Source: JAFLBI01 sp964616465
GTDB lineage: Bacteria > Bacteroidota > Bacteroidia > Chitinophagales > Chitinophagaceae
Length of the DNA: 64,000 nucleotides
Assembly: GCA_964616465.1 (NCBI GenBank)
Contig: CAZTTO010000007.1
Location: 1-64,000 of the forward strand
Direction: 5' to 3'
The notes beneath the pieces were generated by a model, which ran no database searches, was not told the origin of the DNA, and saw only the letters and a list, made by a program, of their open reading frames with translations. How positions within the stretch are numbered: position 1 is the stretch's first letter; each line of letters starts with the position of its first letter. Made by a program: the position numbers and the translations under genes. Shown here piece after piece: positions 29,423-38,844 of the stretch.

Positions 29423-29974
29423 ATGAACCCCGGCTTATTTACGTTCTTGAATAAAAATCCAATGAAATACGGATTGTTTTTTCTTGTGGTACTACTTGTT
29501 TCCACTTCTTTCACAAATCCAGAAGCCAATGCAGATACTTATGTAATTGTTATTGACAAAAGCGATAACACATTGCAGGTATTTGAAGACGATGAATGTT
29601 TGGTTACTTATCCAGTAGTTTTTGGCACTTGGGATAAGTCAGATAAATTAATGCAAGGCGACAAAAGAACACCAGAAGGCTCTTACAGAATTATTCATAA
29701 GAAGCCACACAACAAGTGGAGTAAATTCATGCTTATAGACTATCCCAATAAAGAGGATCAAGAGAAATTTGAACAAAGAAAAAGAGCTGGAATCATCCCT
29801 TCACATGCAAAAATTGGCGGAAATATTGGCATTCATGGAACCTGGCCTCGTGAGGATTTTGCCATTGATTATAAACAACAATGGACAGAAGGTTGCATTA
29901 GTACTAAAAATAAATTTGTTGATAAACTTTACAGCGTTGTTCCTAATGGAACAAGGGTTGTGATTCAGCCCTAA
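29423..29974 (+). CDS. L,D-transpeptidase (YkuD-family)
   Basis: 183 residues from 29423; the ATG at 29462 (MKYGLFFLVVLLVSTS) gives a cleaner signal peptide and may be the true start. The catalytic region has GIHGTW with the family histidine, and TEGCIST with the active-site cysteine in the [ST]xGC form. The domain fills almost the entire mature protein. L,D-transpeptidases form 3-3 peptidoglycan crosslinks or attach proteins to the wall in the periplasm. It is convergent with the TPR-CHAT gene, only 12 bp apart. Confidence 0.88.
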   Translation: MNPGLFTFLNKNPMKYGLFFLVVLLVSTSFTNPEANADTYVIVIDKSDNTLQVFEDDECLVTYPVVFGTWDKSDKLMQGDKRTPEGSYRIIHKKPHNKWSKFMLIDYPNKEDQEKFEQRKRAGIIPSHAKIGGNIGIHGTWPREDFAIDYKQQWTEGCISTKNKFVDKLYSVVPNGTRVVIQP

Positions 29975-29986
29975 TTGCTATTTTAC

Positions 29987-32900
29987 TTACTTCAACAAAA
30001 CAAATGCAGCCCATTGGTAGGGATCATACTTCTGACTCATAGCTAGTTGTGTAGCTCTAAATGCTTCTTCAATAGGCATTCCCTTAAGTGCATTATTATA
30101 CAGTAATTCCATAAAAACTTGGGTTTCTTGATCAGGTACCTGCCACAAACTCATGATTAAATAATCTACACCAGCAAGTTTAAAGGCTCGTTGTAAACCA
30201 TATACCCCTTCGCCGCTTTGAATATCTCCCAAGCCTGTTTCGCAAGCACTCAAAATGACCAACTTGGTCTTACTTAAGTCCATTACAGAAATTTCGTACG
30301 CTGTCAATATACCATCTTCCTTACTCCCCTTAATTTGTATAGAATCCCAACCAATATTAGCACCGCTAAGTGCCAGGCCTGCCCTTAACATGGGATCTTT
30401 TGCTCCCATAAATCTATTTAGGGTTTGAGCAGCTACTGCATCTTTTGAGGGTTCAGGATAGAAGAAACCATGGGTGGCAACATGTAATACTGCTGGACTC
30501 TTTCCGTCTAATTGCTTAAATCTTTCTTCTTTTGCTATTGTTCCAGTTATTACTGTTGATTTACCTGTTGTCATTCCTTTTATCTTATTCACTTCAGTAA
30601 GTGTTCCAGGTAAATAATTGAAAACTGGCGCCTTTGCAGTTGAATAATCTATCCCACCCCAAAGCTCAATTTGATTCATTTGTACTGAAGCTGTTTGGAC
30701 CAATAAATTTCTGGTGCTGGCCATTTGCACAAGTTGATAAGACTCAACCAGTCTTTGTCCATTTGGCTGAAGTACTGCTGCTAAATTCAACTGATTAATT
30801 TGTCCATCTGTACTGAAATAAACTTTACTTACCTCTTTCAGATAGGGTTGTAATGGTCGCCACAATATACCATATAAAGAATCGGTATTGGTACTTGCTG
30901 ATGCTTTCCCACCTATGGTACTTCTATACAAACGCTTTACTAAAATTTCTTGTTGCGATGTTTTTTTAGTCAATAACTGAAATGCACTATCATTCTTTAA
31001 AAAAACAAGTGTTGGTTCATTCATATCTGGACGCAATACAAATGCTGCATAGTAGTTAAAATTGTATTTGGTTTCATTGAATTTATAGAAGGCAACATAT
31101 TCAATAGCTGCTTCACCTTTCTTTAATTTTTTTTGAACATTTACATAAGATGCTTTTTGTCTTTCCTGCCAACCAGAGAACACAGAAGAGTTTCTAAAGA
31201 GCTGTCGTTCTAAATCATTCACTTCATTTTTCCATTGATCTAATACTTTTGAATCCACATTCATTTCTTTACTAAGCATTGCTTGCCCTATCTTCTTTTT
31301 CAATGCTTGATACTTTCCAAATTGATCTTGTAGGGTTGCATCACCGGTTGACTTCACAGCTGCTGCTAATCCTCTTGAACTTTCTAATAATAATCCTTTA
31401 TAAAAAAGAATTGCATCTAATAACCAAGCATGGCTCTTTAAATTATTTCCTGATTCTTGTCGAAGATTAAGACCTGAAAAAACAATAAAGCGCATAGTTT
31501 GAGCAACATCTGCTTTTTCAGACTCAGAAAGTCCTGTTGTGTATTCAATAATATAATCTTGTTGTCGTCTTGCACTTACGCGCACCAACGAATCGGCTTT
31601 GTTCCAATTTTTTAAGTCCTTATAAGCAGCAAACATGTTCATGGTAATACTATTCACATAAGGATGTACTAACGGGAAAGTTTTAATAGCATTTTTGTAT
31701 CCAAAATCATAATAGGCTAATGCGCTATCATATCTTTTTTGTTCAGAAAAGTTAGTGCCTATATTGGTATAAATACTTGTTAGTCCTGTATAACTATCGC
31801 CATATAGCTTTCTCATTAAACGAATAGCTTCCCTGTTATAAAAATTACTGCTATCATATTTCTTTAATCCGCTGTAAGCCACTCCTAAAGTGTTTAAACA
31901 AGAAACAGCTTTGGGGGACTCTTTTCCAAACCTTCCTGTATAAAAATCATAGGCATACAAACCAAAATCGGCTCCTATTCTATAGTTTCTTAGATCAACA
32001 TAGGTTGCTCCCATATTAAGTATGAGTCCAACAGTTAACTCATGACGCATACCTAATACTCTTCTTGCAATAACAAAAGCTTCATCAAAAGAATACAAAG
32101 CATCACGAGAACGACCCACTTCTTTATACATTAATGCAATTGAATTAAGTAACCCAATATAATCTGTAGAGGTAGTATCTCCCATTTGCCTTAACACAGT
32201 TCGCTCTTGATCATAGTAATAGAAAGCATTACTATAATCTTTTTGTTGACTATAGTAATAGGCTAAAAAGTTTAACGACAAACTATACTGCCTGTTCATT
32301 TTACCAGCAGTTCTTTGTATAATTCCTGAGGCTTTTTGGAGCATAGGAAGAACTTCATTCATTTCACCCAGAGCCATTTTTACCTGAGCTAAGGATCGAA
32401 GGCAAATACCATATTGCAGTGTCTCTTCATTATACACTTTCTTAGTTCTCTCTTCAACTTCAATAATCATTGTTTTAGCTTCATTATATCTCTGCAATGC
32501 CATGTAAGACTCAAATAAGCGAAAGCCTTCCATATAAATAATATCACGAGTAGATTCTTTATCAATTAAAAAATCTGCATAAGATTTTTTCAAGTGAAAA
32601 ATAGCTTGTTCATGGTATCCCAATTTTGCATAAGACTGACCCAAGGAAGAGTTTAAAAAGGCATAGAAGGTTGCATTAGGTTTTCGATTCTTCTCATAAA
32701 AATTATAAGCTGCTTTACCTGCTACAATGGCTGAATCATGCATACCGGTTTGGGTAAATGCAATAGTCAGCATTAAAACTTGAAAGTAATACTGATTGTC
32801 AGATACAGAGGTATCTCTATTACACTGTTGCAAAACCTTTTGGTACGTAATAACCGCTTCCTTGTATTTGCCGGCAGATAATAACCCTTCAGCAGTTTTC

Positions 32901-32992
32901 ATTAATTCAAAACATGGACTCTTAGGCTGTTGTGCATTTGCTGCAATAATTCCAGCTGTGCACACAATTGATATTAAGAAAAACTGTTTCAT
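29987..32992 (-). CDS. Secreted TPR-CHAT protein (caspase-like protease)
   Basis: 1001 residues with a signal peptide (about 1-20, ending ANAQQ). About ten tetratricopeptide units span residues 25-480, then a helical linker and the C-terminal CHAT domain. The catalytic dyad of this caspase-HetF-associated family is visible: His in VLHVATHGFF near 840 and Cys in LSACETGLG near 916. CHAT proteins are clan CD cysteine proteases. Best known are cytoplasmic ones linked to defence or cell death, but this one is predicted to be exported. It is a single gene with a complex upstream region and no obvious partner. Confidence 0.87.
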   Translation of the reverse strand: MKQFFLISIVCTAGIIAANAQQPKSPCFELMKTAEGLLSAGKYKEAVITYQKVLQQCNRDTSVSDNQYYFQVLMLTIAFTQTGMHDSAIVAGKAAYNFYEKNRKPNATFYAFLNSSLGQSYAKLGYHEQAIFHLKKSYADFLIDKESTRDIIYMEGFRLFESYMALQRYNEAKTMIIEVEERTKKVYNEETLQYGICLRSLAQVKMALGEMNEVLPMLQKASGIIQRTAGKMNRQYSLSLNFLAYYYSQQKDYSNAFYYYDQERTVLRQMGDTTSTDYIGLLNSIALMYKEVGRSRDALYSFDEAFVIARRVLGMRHELTVGLILNMGATYVDLRNYRIGADFGLYAYDFYTGRFGKESPKAVSCLNTLGVAYSGLKKYDSSNFYNREAIRLMRKLYGDSYTGLTSIYTNIGTNFSEQKRYDSALAYYDFGYKNAIKTFPLVHPYVNSITMNMFAAYKDLKNWNKADSLVRVSARRQQDYIIEYTTGLSESEKADVAQTMRFIVFSGLNLRQESGNNLKSHAWLLDAILFYKGLLLESSRGLAAAVKSTGDATLQDQFGKYQALKKKIGQAMLSKEMNVDSKVLDQWKNEVNDLERQLFRNSSVFSGWQERQKASYVNVQKKLKKGEAAIEYVAFYKFNETKYNFNYYAAFVLRPDMNEPTLVFLKNDSAFQLLTKKTSQQEILVKRLYRSTIGGKASASTNTDSLYGILWRPLQPYLKEVSKVYFSTDGQINQLNLAAVLQPNGQRLVESYQLVQMASTRNLLVQTASVQMNQIELWGGIDYSTAKAPVFNYLPGTLTEVNKIKGMTTGKSTVITGTIAKEERFKQLDGKSPAVLHVATHGFFYPEPSKDAVAAQTLNRFMGAKDPMLRAGLALSGANIGWDSIQIKGSKEDGILTAYEISVMDLSKTKLVILSACETGLGDIQSGEGVYGLQRAFKLAGVDYLIMSLWQVPDQETQVFMELLYNNALKGMPIEEAFRATQLAMSQKYDPYQWAAFVLLK

Positions 32993-33066
32993 GTTGGCTA
33001 ATTGTCATTCAAATTACTACAACCTGTTTACTATTTGTTACATTTTTGATGAACAACAATTTAAGC

Positions 33067-33132
33067 GATGTTGCAAAAACATCCTTTCGTTGGCTAAAAA
33101 CAACGATTCGTGAACTAAAAACGACAGTTCAC
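33067..33132. repeat. Three consecutive short inverted repeats with A-rich loops
   Basis: GATGTT/AACATC (33067-33083), TCGTTG/CAACGA (33087-33106) and GTGAAC/GTTCAC (33110-33132) follow one another. The second and third share the loop core CTAAAAAC and the first has AAAAAC. They lie 75-140 bp upstream of the TPR-CHAT start, in the divergent region. They could be operators or RNA hairpins. Confidence 0.55.
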
Positions 33133-33179
33133 AAAATGATTACATTGTAAATCGTTGACTAGTAGTATATTTGCATTGT

Positions 33180-33260
33180 TAATTCTAAGAGAACAACTCA
33201 ACATAAGTGTTTATTATCGGGGGGTACTAAACATTATGCCGGACCTAGTCCGGCATTTTT
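33180..33260 (+). ncRNA. Candidate small RNA (promoter plus terminator, no gene)
   Basis: A well-formed promoter, ATTG (33144-33147), 18-bp spacer, TATATTTG (33166-33173), predicts a start near 33180. A perfect 8-bp terminator stem ATGCCGGA/TCCGGCAT with a five-base loop ends at 33256 in a T run. Between them is only an 8-codon reading frame overlapping the terminator. The result would be an RNA of about 80 bases. The terminator also serves the 3' end of rnhB on the other strand, so it alone does not prove an RNA. Confidence 0.4.
33236..33260. terminator. Intrinsic terminator
   Basis: Perfect stem ATGCCGGA/TCCGGCAT (33236-33243 and 33249-33256), loop CCTAG, then TTTT. It lies 8 bp from the rnhB stop on the minus strand and can act for the plus-strand transcript. 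Confidence 0.85.
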
Positions 33261-33267
33261 AATTTTA

Positions 33268-33864
33268 TCAAAAGAGTGTTGGGTTAGGTAGAATTGAAAA
33301 GCTTTTTCGGTGGTATTTGCATAAGCCATGTTGTTCAATTGCTTTCCTATGTTTTAATGTTCCATAGCCCTTGTTATTCTTCCAATCGTATTGCGGAAAC
33401 TCATCGGCCAATTGTTGCATAAAAGTATCTCTCTCAGTTTTTGCCAATATACTTGCTGCTGCTATACTTGCAAATCTTCCATCACCCTTTACCAAACAAG
33501 CATGATCAATACCTTTATATGCCTTAAATCGGTTTCCATCTATCAACAAAAACTCAGGCTTCTTTTTCAGCCTTTCAATGGCTCTATGCATAGCCAAATA
33601 GGTGGCTTGTAAAATATTGATGTTATCTATTTCTTCTACTGTTGCTTCCCCAATTGCATATGCCAATGCGCTGTCTTCAATCACTTTCCTTAACATACTT
33701 CTATTCTCTGCAGACAGTTTTTTGCTATCGTTTAACAAAGGATGCGAAAAACTTGGCTCAAGTATAACAGCAGCAGCAACAACCGGTCCCGCATAACAAC
33801 CCCTGCCGGCTTCATCAATTCCCGCTTCTACCCTGCCAATTGTATGGTATGCTGCTAATTTCAT
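33268..33864 (-). CDS. rnhB: Ribonuclease HII
   Basis: 198 residues. It cleaves RNA in RNA-DNA hybrids and removes single ribonucleotides from DNA. AGIDEAGRG near the N-terminus carries the first acidic pair (D17, E18), LLIDGNRF a further catalytic aspartate, and ILAKTERD lies in the expected place. Length matches the family (about 200). The gene is divergent from heme A synthase. Confidence 0.94.
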   Translation of the reverse strand: MKLAAYHTIGRVEAGIDEAGRGCYAGPVVAAAVILEPSFSHPLLNDSKKLSAENRSMLRKVIEDSALAYAIGEATVEEIDNINILQATYLAMHRAIERLKKKPEFLLIDGNRFKAYKGIDHACLVKGDGRFASIAAASILAKTERDTFMQQLADEFPQYDWKNNKGYGTLKHRKAIEQHGLCKYHRKSFSILPNPTLF

Positions 33865-33915
33865 AAAATATATAGGTTTAACCGCACAATCCTCCCGGTC
33901 GGTTGTTATTGCTTA

Positions 33916-33923
33916 TACATTTG
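33916..33923 (+). promoter_or_regulatory. Candidate -7 box of the heme A synthase gene
   Basis: TACATTTG matches TAnnTTTG and ends 15 bases before the ATG at 33939. No good -33 box is seen. Confidence 0.45.
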
Positions 33924-33938
33924 CAAAAAAAAGGATTT

Positions 33939-35021
33939 ATGGACTCAGTTGGGGCAAGAAAGAAACAAAGAGCAGTGGCCATTTGGCTGTGGATTGGTGT
34001 TGGAATGACTGTTTTCCAGATAGCACTGGGAGGAATTACCAGACTCACAGGAAGTGGACTCTCAATTACCGAATGGAATGTGGTTACTGGTACTTTGCCC
34101 CCATTATCTGCCGCCGACTGGCAATCTGAGTTCCTGAAATACCAGCAAACACCGCAGTTTCAGTTGCTGAATATGGAGTTTACCCTCGGCGATTTTAAGT
34201 TTATTTATTTCTGGGAATGGTTCCATCGCCTATGGGCGAGACTCATTGGATTGGTATTTGCAGCTGGATTCATCTATTTTTTAGTCACTAAATCTTTCAA
34301 AAAAACAATGGTGACACCGCTTATTGGACTATTCTTACTAGGCGGGTTACAGGGTGCAATTGGCTGGATTATGGTTGCGAGCGGATTAACTGGCGATGCA
34401 GTTTATGTGAAACCCACTCGCTTGGCACTTCACTTCATTTTTGCACTTACTTTACTCTCTTATACTACCTGGATTGCCCTCCAACACAGTATTTCCAGCA
34501 AATCTAATATTGAAGCACCCCAATTAAAAAAATGGCTACTATGGGGAATTCCATTGGTGATTGTTCAATTGATGTATGGCGCATTAATGGCAGGTCATAA
34601 AGCGGCAACTGCTGCACCTACCTGGCCTGATATCAATGGTGCAATGGTTCCAGATGGGTTGTTTTTTCATCAACCTGCACTCATCAACTTCATAGACAAT
34701 ACGATACTAGTTCATTTCATTCACCGTGGAATTGCTTATTTATTAGTAATAGGCGTGCTGTTTTGGACATGGAAAGCAATGCAACTAAAAAATGTATCAA
34801 ACACCTTCTCTAAGTGGAGATGGTTCCCAGCTGCATTGATTCTTGTACAATTAATTTTAGGTATTGCCTCCGTATTATTTAGCACCCAAATTGTACCAAA
34901 TACCTGGGGCTTATTTGAATGGGCTGCCCAATTACACCAGCTCGTTGGCATGGCTTTCTTGCTCTCTCTTATCAGTCTTTGGTACTTAATGACACCGAGA
35001 CAAAATGAGTTAGCCGCATAA
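33939..35021 (+). CDS. ctaA: Heme A synthase (COX15/CtaA family)
   Basis: 360 residues from the ATG at 33939 (MDSVGARKK); an upstream TTG at 33903 lies before the promoter box and is unlikely. The enzyme oxidises the heme O methyl group to make heme A for terminal oxidases. Eight membrane helices are predicted. GGITRLTGSGLSITEW is the COX15 signature, and conserved histidines appear in EWFHR, HFIHRG and LHQLVG. The protein is of COX15 rather than Bacillus CtaA type. No ctaB or cytochrome oxidase gene is adjacent. Confidence 0.91.
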   Translation: MDSVGARKKQRAVAIWLWIGVGMTVFQIALGGITRLTGSGLSITEWNVVTGTLPPLSAADWQSEFLKYQQTPQFQLLNMEFTLGDFKFIYFWEWFHRLWARLIGLVFAAGFIYFLVTKSFKKTMVTPLIGLFLLGGLQGAIGWIMVASGLTGDAVYVKPTRLALHFIFALTLLSYTTWIALQHSISSKSNIEAPQLKKWLLWGIPLVIVQLMYGALMAGHKAATAAPTWPDINGAMVPDGLFFHQPALINFIDNTILVHFIHRGIAYLLVIGVLFWTWKAMQLKNVSNTFSKWRWFPAALILVQLILGIASVLFSTQIVPNTWGLFEWAAQLHQLVGMAFLLSLISLWYLMTPRQNELAA

Positions 35022-35082
35022 GTTGACAAAGCATTAACGGACTGAACAAGGCTTTTCCCCTATTTTTAAGGGAAGTTTTGCT

Positions 35083-37311
35083 ATGCGCATACGCTCGTTT
35101 TTAAAAGGATGTTGGTTTTCGCTGCCTATGCAACTTTTGTTACTTCATTTTAGGAAGTACCAAGTGTTGCTGTTGTTTTGGTATATTCTATTTGCGACTG
35201 TGGGTGGACAGTTCATGACCAGTTTTGGCGCCTACTCGCTTTATTTAGCTCCTGAATATTATGGTCAAGTAAATGCACTCAGCACAGCCATAGTTGGAGT
35301 TGCTTTCGCAGTGTTTATGATGAGTTGGAACATCACAACATTTATTCTTCACGCAAAGCATCTTCGGTTTTTAGCAACCACTGCGCAACCTTTCTTGAAG
35401 TATTGTATTAACAATGCTATCATCCCCATCATTTTTCTCGTTTTTTATTCGGTACATGCGATTCAATACGACCAACAACAAGCATTGTTAACCGATCGTG
35501 AGATCATTGAATTGATGCTTGGCTTTACAGGCGGATTTGTGGGAACAATTGTACTGAGCTTTCTCTACTTTTTTGGAGCAGATAAAACCATTTTTTTCAC
35601 TTTAGGTAAAGAGATAACAGTTGCCAACCAAGAATATACCTACAAACAGCACGAAACACTTCCTGAAACACATTCAGAAATGAAAGTGCACTGGTTTCTT
35701 TCTGCTGGCCTTCGTTTAAGAAAACCTCGCGATGTTCGTCATTATAGAGAAGCTTTTTTAGATGCCATCTTCAAAAGGCACCACCTTGCAGCAGTTGGAT
35801 CTGTATTCATTGCATTTTTATTCTTGATTTTCGTAGGCTTTGCTCAAGATGAATCATTCTTTCAAATTCCAGCAGCAGCTAGTATTACCATCTTATTTGC
35901 CATCTTAATTGCTGTTGCGGGTGCGTTATCTGTTTTATTCAAAACATGGACCATACCTGTTTTACTAGTTGCCTATCTTTTGTTTAACTACCTCTATGTA
36001 AACGAAATTTTTGATCCACGTAACAAAGCGTATGGCATTAATTATACCGATAAAACCAATCGCCCAGCATACAATAGAAGCAAACTGTTGAGTCAAACAC
36101 AGGATTCAGCACTCCAATCAGATCGTGCCTACTATCTAAGGTTATTAAATAACTGGAAAGCCCAGCAAACCGCTGAAAAACCAGTTATGATTATAATAAA
36201 TACCAGCGGTGGAGGAACGAGATCTGCCACCTTTACTATGAATACCTTGCAAAGGTTGGATAGTTTAACAGGCGGACAGCTCATGCGTAAAACCTTACTT
36301 ATTAGTGGTGCTTCCGGGGGAATGTTAGGGGCAGCATACTTTAGAGCACTCTATGAAGCCAAGCAAAAAGGTGAACCTATTTCCTTACGAGATACAACTT
36401 ATGTAAATGATATCTCAAAAGATTTGCTAAACCCACTTTTCTCTTCATTGGTAGCAAGAGATATCATTGGACCTGTTCAAAAATTCACTTTTCGCAATCA
36501 GTCTTATACAAAAGACAGAGGTTATGCATTTGAGAAAAAGTTGAATGAAAACACAAGAGGACTACTCGATAAAACTTTACATGATTATAAAGATGCAGAG
36601 TTGCAAGCAAAGGTACCGCTGATGCTCTTCAATGCTGTTATTACAAGAGATGGACGAAAAATGATTATGGCCAGTCACCCTGCACGCTTCCTCATGAAAG
36701 CACAACATCGTGCGAGTGACAGTTTAGCCAATGATCCAGATGCGGTAGATTTTTACAGCTTATTCAGAAATCAGCAGGCTGGTGATTTGCGTATTCTCTC
36801 TGCATTGAGGATGAATGCCACTTTTCCATATGTGCTTCCGAATGTTTGGTTGCCTTCTGATCCAATTATTGATGTAATGGATGCTGGACTGAGAGATAAT
36901 TTTGGAACAGAAACAGCACTTCGATTTGTTAATACCTTCCAAGATTGGCTGAAAGAAAACACTTCGCAAATTATCCTTATTCAAATTAGAGATCGAAAAA
37001 GAGGCGATTGGGATAAAGTTTTGGAAGACAATAGTTTTATTAGCTTTTTTACTAAACCAATGCTGCTGTTGCAAAAAAATTGGTTCAAGCTCCAAGATTA
37101 TTACCAGAATGATCAATTAGAATACAGCATTCGCAATTTTGATGGAAAACTGCATAGAATTAGCTTTCAATATGTGCCAACCCTTTCCAACAATCCAGCC
37201 AGTTTGAGTTTTCATTTAACTGCAGCTGAGAAAAAAGATATTGCCGCTTCTTTATATACGATTGAAAATCAGTCGGAAATGAAACGACTTCGTTCACTAT
37301 TGCGTAAATAA
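35083..37311 (+). CDS. Membrane-anchored patatin-like phospholipase
   Basis: 742 residues. The N-terminal part (about 1-310) has about eight hydrophobic helices in two groups, before and after a loop of roughly 60 residues. The C-terminal part is patatin-like: oxyanion motif SGGGTRSA, nucleophile elbow GASGG (serine near residue 410) and the dyad aspartate in MDAGLRDN. This would be a serine lipid acylhydrolase tethered to the inner membrane with its catalytic domain on one face. Substrate unknown. It stands alone between heme A synthase and gcvT on the same strand. Confidence 0.8.
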   Translation: MRIRSFLKGCWFSLPMQLLLLHFRKYQVLLLFWYILFATVGGQFMTSFGAYSLYLAPEYYGQVNALSTAIVGVAFAVFMMSWNITTFILHAKHLRFLATTAQPFLKYCINNAIIPIIFLVFYSVHAIQYDQQQALLTDREIIELMLGFTGGFVGTIVLSFLYFFGADKTIFFTLGKEITVANQEYTYKQHETLPETHSEMKVHWFLSAGLRLRKPRDVRHYREAFLDAIFKRHHLAAVGSVFIAFLFLIFVGFAQDESFFQIPAAASITILFAILIAVAGALSVLFKTWTIPVLLVAYLLFNYLYVNEIFDPRNKAYGINYTDKTNRPAYNRSKLLSQTQDSALQSDRAYYLRLLNNWKAQQTAEKPVMIIINTSGGGTRSATFTMNTLQRLDSLTGGQLMRKTLLISGASGGMLGAAYFRALYEAKQKGEPISLRDTTYVNDISKDLLNPLFSSLVARDIIGPVQKFTFRNQSYTKDRGYAFEKKLNENTRGLLDKTLHDYKDAELQAKVPLMLFNAVITRDGRKMIMASHPARFLMKAQHRASDSLANDPDAVDFYSLFRNQQAGDLRILSALRMNATFPYVLPNVWLPSDPIIDVMDAGLRDNFGTETALRFVNTFQDWLKENTSQIILIQIRDRKRGDWDKVLEDNSFISFFTKPMLLLQKNWFKLQDYYQNDQLEYSIRNFDGKLHRISFQYVPTLSNNPASLSFHLTAAEKKDIAASLYTIENQSEMKRLRSLLRK

Positions 37312-37340
37312 ATCAAGTATTGAATTCCTGCGCATTCCCC

Positions 37341-37348
37341 TAATTTTG
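37341..37348 (+). promoter_or_regulatory. Candidate promoter -7 box of gcvT
   Basis: TAATTTTG fits TAnnTTTG and is preceded by ATTG at 37319-37322 with an 18-bp spacer. This is the same geometry as the candidate small RNA promoter at 33144-33173. Confidence 0.55.
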
Positions 37349-37387
37349 CCCCTCAATCAATCAAACTATTTTATAAAGCTCGTTTAT

Positions 37388-38461
37388 ATGAAAAACACCC
37401 CATTTACTGCTCATCACCAAGCACTTGGCGCAAAAATGGCCGCTTTTGCTGGTTACAATATGCCAATTAGTTATACTGGTATTAACGACGAACATGCAGC
37501 GGTTCGGAATCGCGCTGGAGTTTTTGATGTAAGCCATATGGGTGAATTCATTTTGAAGGGAGCAAATGCTTTGGCACTTATTCAAAAAGTTACTTCTAAC
37601 GATGCATCTAAACTAACCAAAGGAAAAGCACAGTATAGCTGTTTAACAAATGAAGAAGGTGGGATAGTGGATGATTTGATTGTGTATTGTATTGAAGAGA
37701 ATAACGTGTACATGTTGGTGGTGAATGCCAGCAATATTGAAAAAGATTGGAATTGGATCAGCAGCAGAAATTCTGATCAAGTGGAGATGCACAATATCAG
37801 CGACAAAACTTGTTTATTGGCTATTCAAGGTCCACAAGCTTGTAAACTTCTCCAACCACTTACGCAAATAGATATCCTTAACTTAAAGTATTACACTTTT
37901 GAAAAAGGTGAGTTTGCTGGAGTGAAGAATGTATTGGTCAGTGCTACTGGCTATACTGGTTCAGGTGGTATTGAAATTTATTTTGAAGATGTAGATGGTG
38001 CTGCTGATAAAATTTGGAAAGCGATTGCTGATTTAGGCATTCCGCCAATTGGATTGGGTGCTCGTGATACCCTTCGTTTAGAAATGGGTTATTGCTTATA
38101 TGGCAACGATATTGATGACACCACTTCTCCTCTAGAAGCTGGTTTAGGATGGATTACCAAATTCACAAAAGAGTTTACAGCTCGTCCAATTTTAGAAGCT
38201 CAAAAATCGGCTGGTGTTACACGAAAACTGGTTGGATTTGAAATGGTAGAAAGAGGTATCCCAAGACACGACTATCCTATTTTAGATGCTGCTGGAAATA
38301 CAATTGGTAAGGTTACCAGTGGTACACAAGCTCCTAGCTTAAACAAAGCAGTTGGATTGGGTTATGTGGCCTTATCACATGCTAACCTTGATTCAGAAAT
38401 TTTTATTGAAATCCGCAATAAGCCTGTTCTTGCTAAAGTGGTGAAGTTTCCTTTTCAATAA
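37388..38461 (+). CDS. gcvT: Glycine cleavage system T protein (aminomethyltransferase)
   Basis: 357 residues from the ATG at 37388 (MKNTPFTAHH); the upstream in-frame start at 37346 lies on the promoter box. It transfers the methylene group from the aminomethyl-lipoyl H protein to tetrahydrofolate and releases ammonia. AGYNMPISYTG, DVSHMGEF, and GLGARDTLRLEMGYCLYG with its catalytic aspartate are all typical. Length matches the family. The H and P proteins are not in the window. The last base of its stop is the first base of the next gene's start (TAATG). Confidence 0.93.
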   Translation: MKNTPFTAHHQALGAKMAAFAGYNMPISYTGINDEHAAVRNRAGVFDVSHMGEFILKGANALALIQKVTSNDASKLTKGKAQYSCLTNEEGGIVDDLIVYCIEENNVYMLVVNASNIEKDWNWISSRNSDQVEMHNISDKTCLLAIQGPQACKLLQPLTQIDILNLKYYTFEKGEFAGVKNVLVSATGYTGSGGIEIYFEDVDGAADKIWKAIADLGIPPIGLGARDTLRLEMGYCLYGNDIDDTTSPLEAGLGWITKFTKEFTARPILEAQKSAGVTRKLVGFEMVERGIPRHDYPILDAAGNTIGKVTSGTQAPSLNKAVGLGYVALSHANLDSEIFIEIRNKPVLAKVVKFPFQ

Positions 38462-38844
38462 TGAAATGGAACTATACCATTGTACTGTTACTCTTCACAA
38501 TATTTTTTTGGAGTTGTAGCAGAAAGTCAAATCCGAGCAAGTCTGGATTTATTTCTGAAGAGGGACAAGCATCTTACTACGCCGATAAATTCGAAGGCCG
38601 TGCTACTGCCAGTGGTGAAATATTTCAGCAAAGAAAATTAACAGCTGCGCATAAGACACTGCCTTTTGGTACAGAAGTAAGAGTAACAAATCTCCAAAAC
38701 AAGAAATCCGTTCTTGTTCGAATCAACGATCGTGGTCCGTTTGTACGTGGCCGAATCATTGATTTAAGTCGCGCTGCAGCCCAAGAGATAGATATGATTC
38801 GAGCCGGTGTTGTACCAGTTAGAATTGAATACAAAAAGAGGTAG
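38461..38844 (+). CDS. RlpA-like double-psi beta-barrel lipoprotein
   Basis: 127 residues with a lipoprotein signal peptide and lipobox FWSC. The remainder is one RlpA-type double-psi barrel: GQASYYADKFEGRATASGE, then PFGTEVRVTN and the conserved INDRGPF and IIDLSRAAA. RlpA proteins act on glycan strands without stem peptides or localise to septa. This one lacks a SPOR domain. It shares one base with the end of gcvT (TAATG), suggesting coupling though the functions are unrelated. Confidence 0.88.
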   Translation: MKWNYTIVLLLFTIFFWSCSRKSNPSKSGFISEEGQASYYADKFEGRATASGEIFQQRKLTAAHKTLPFGTEVRVTNLQNKKSVLVRINDRGPFVRGRIIDLSRAAAQEIDMIRAGVVPVRIEYKKR

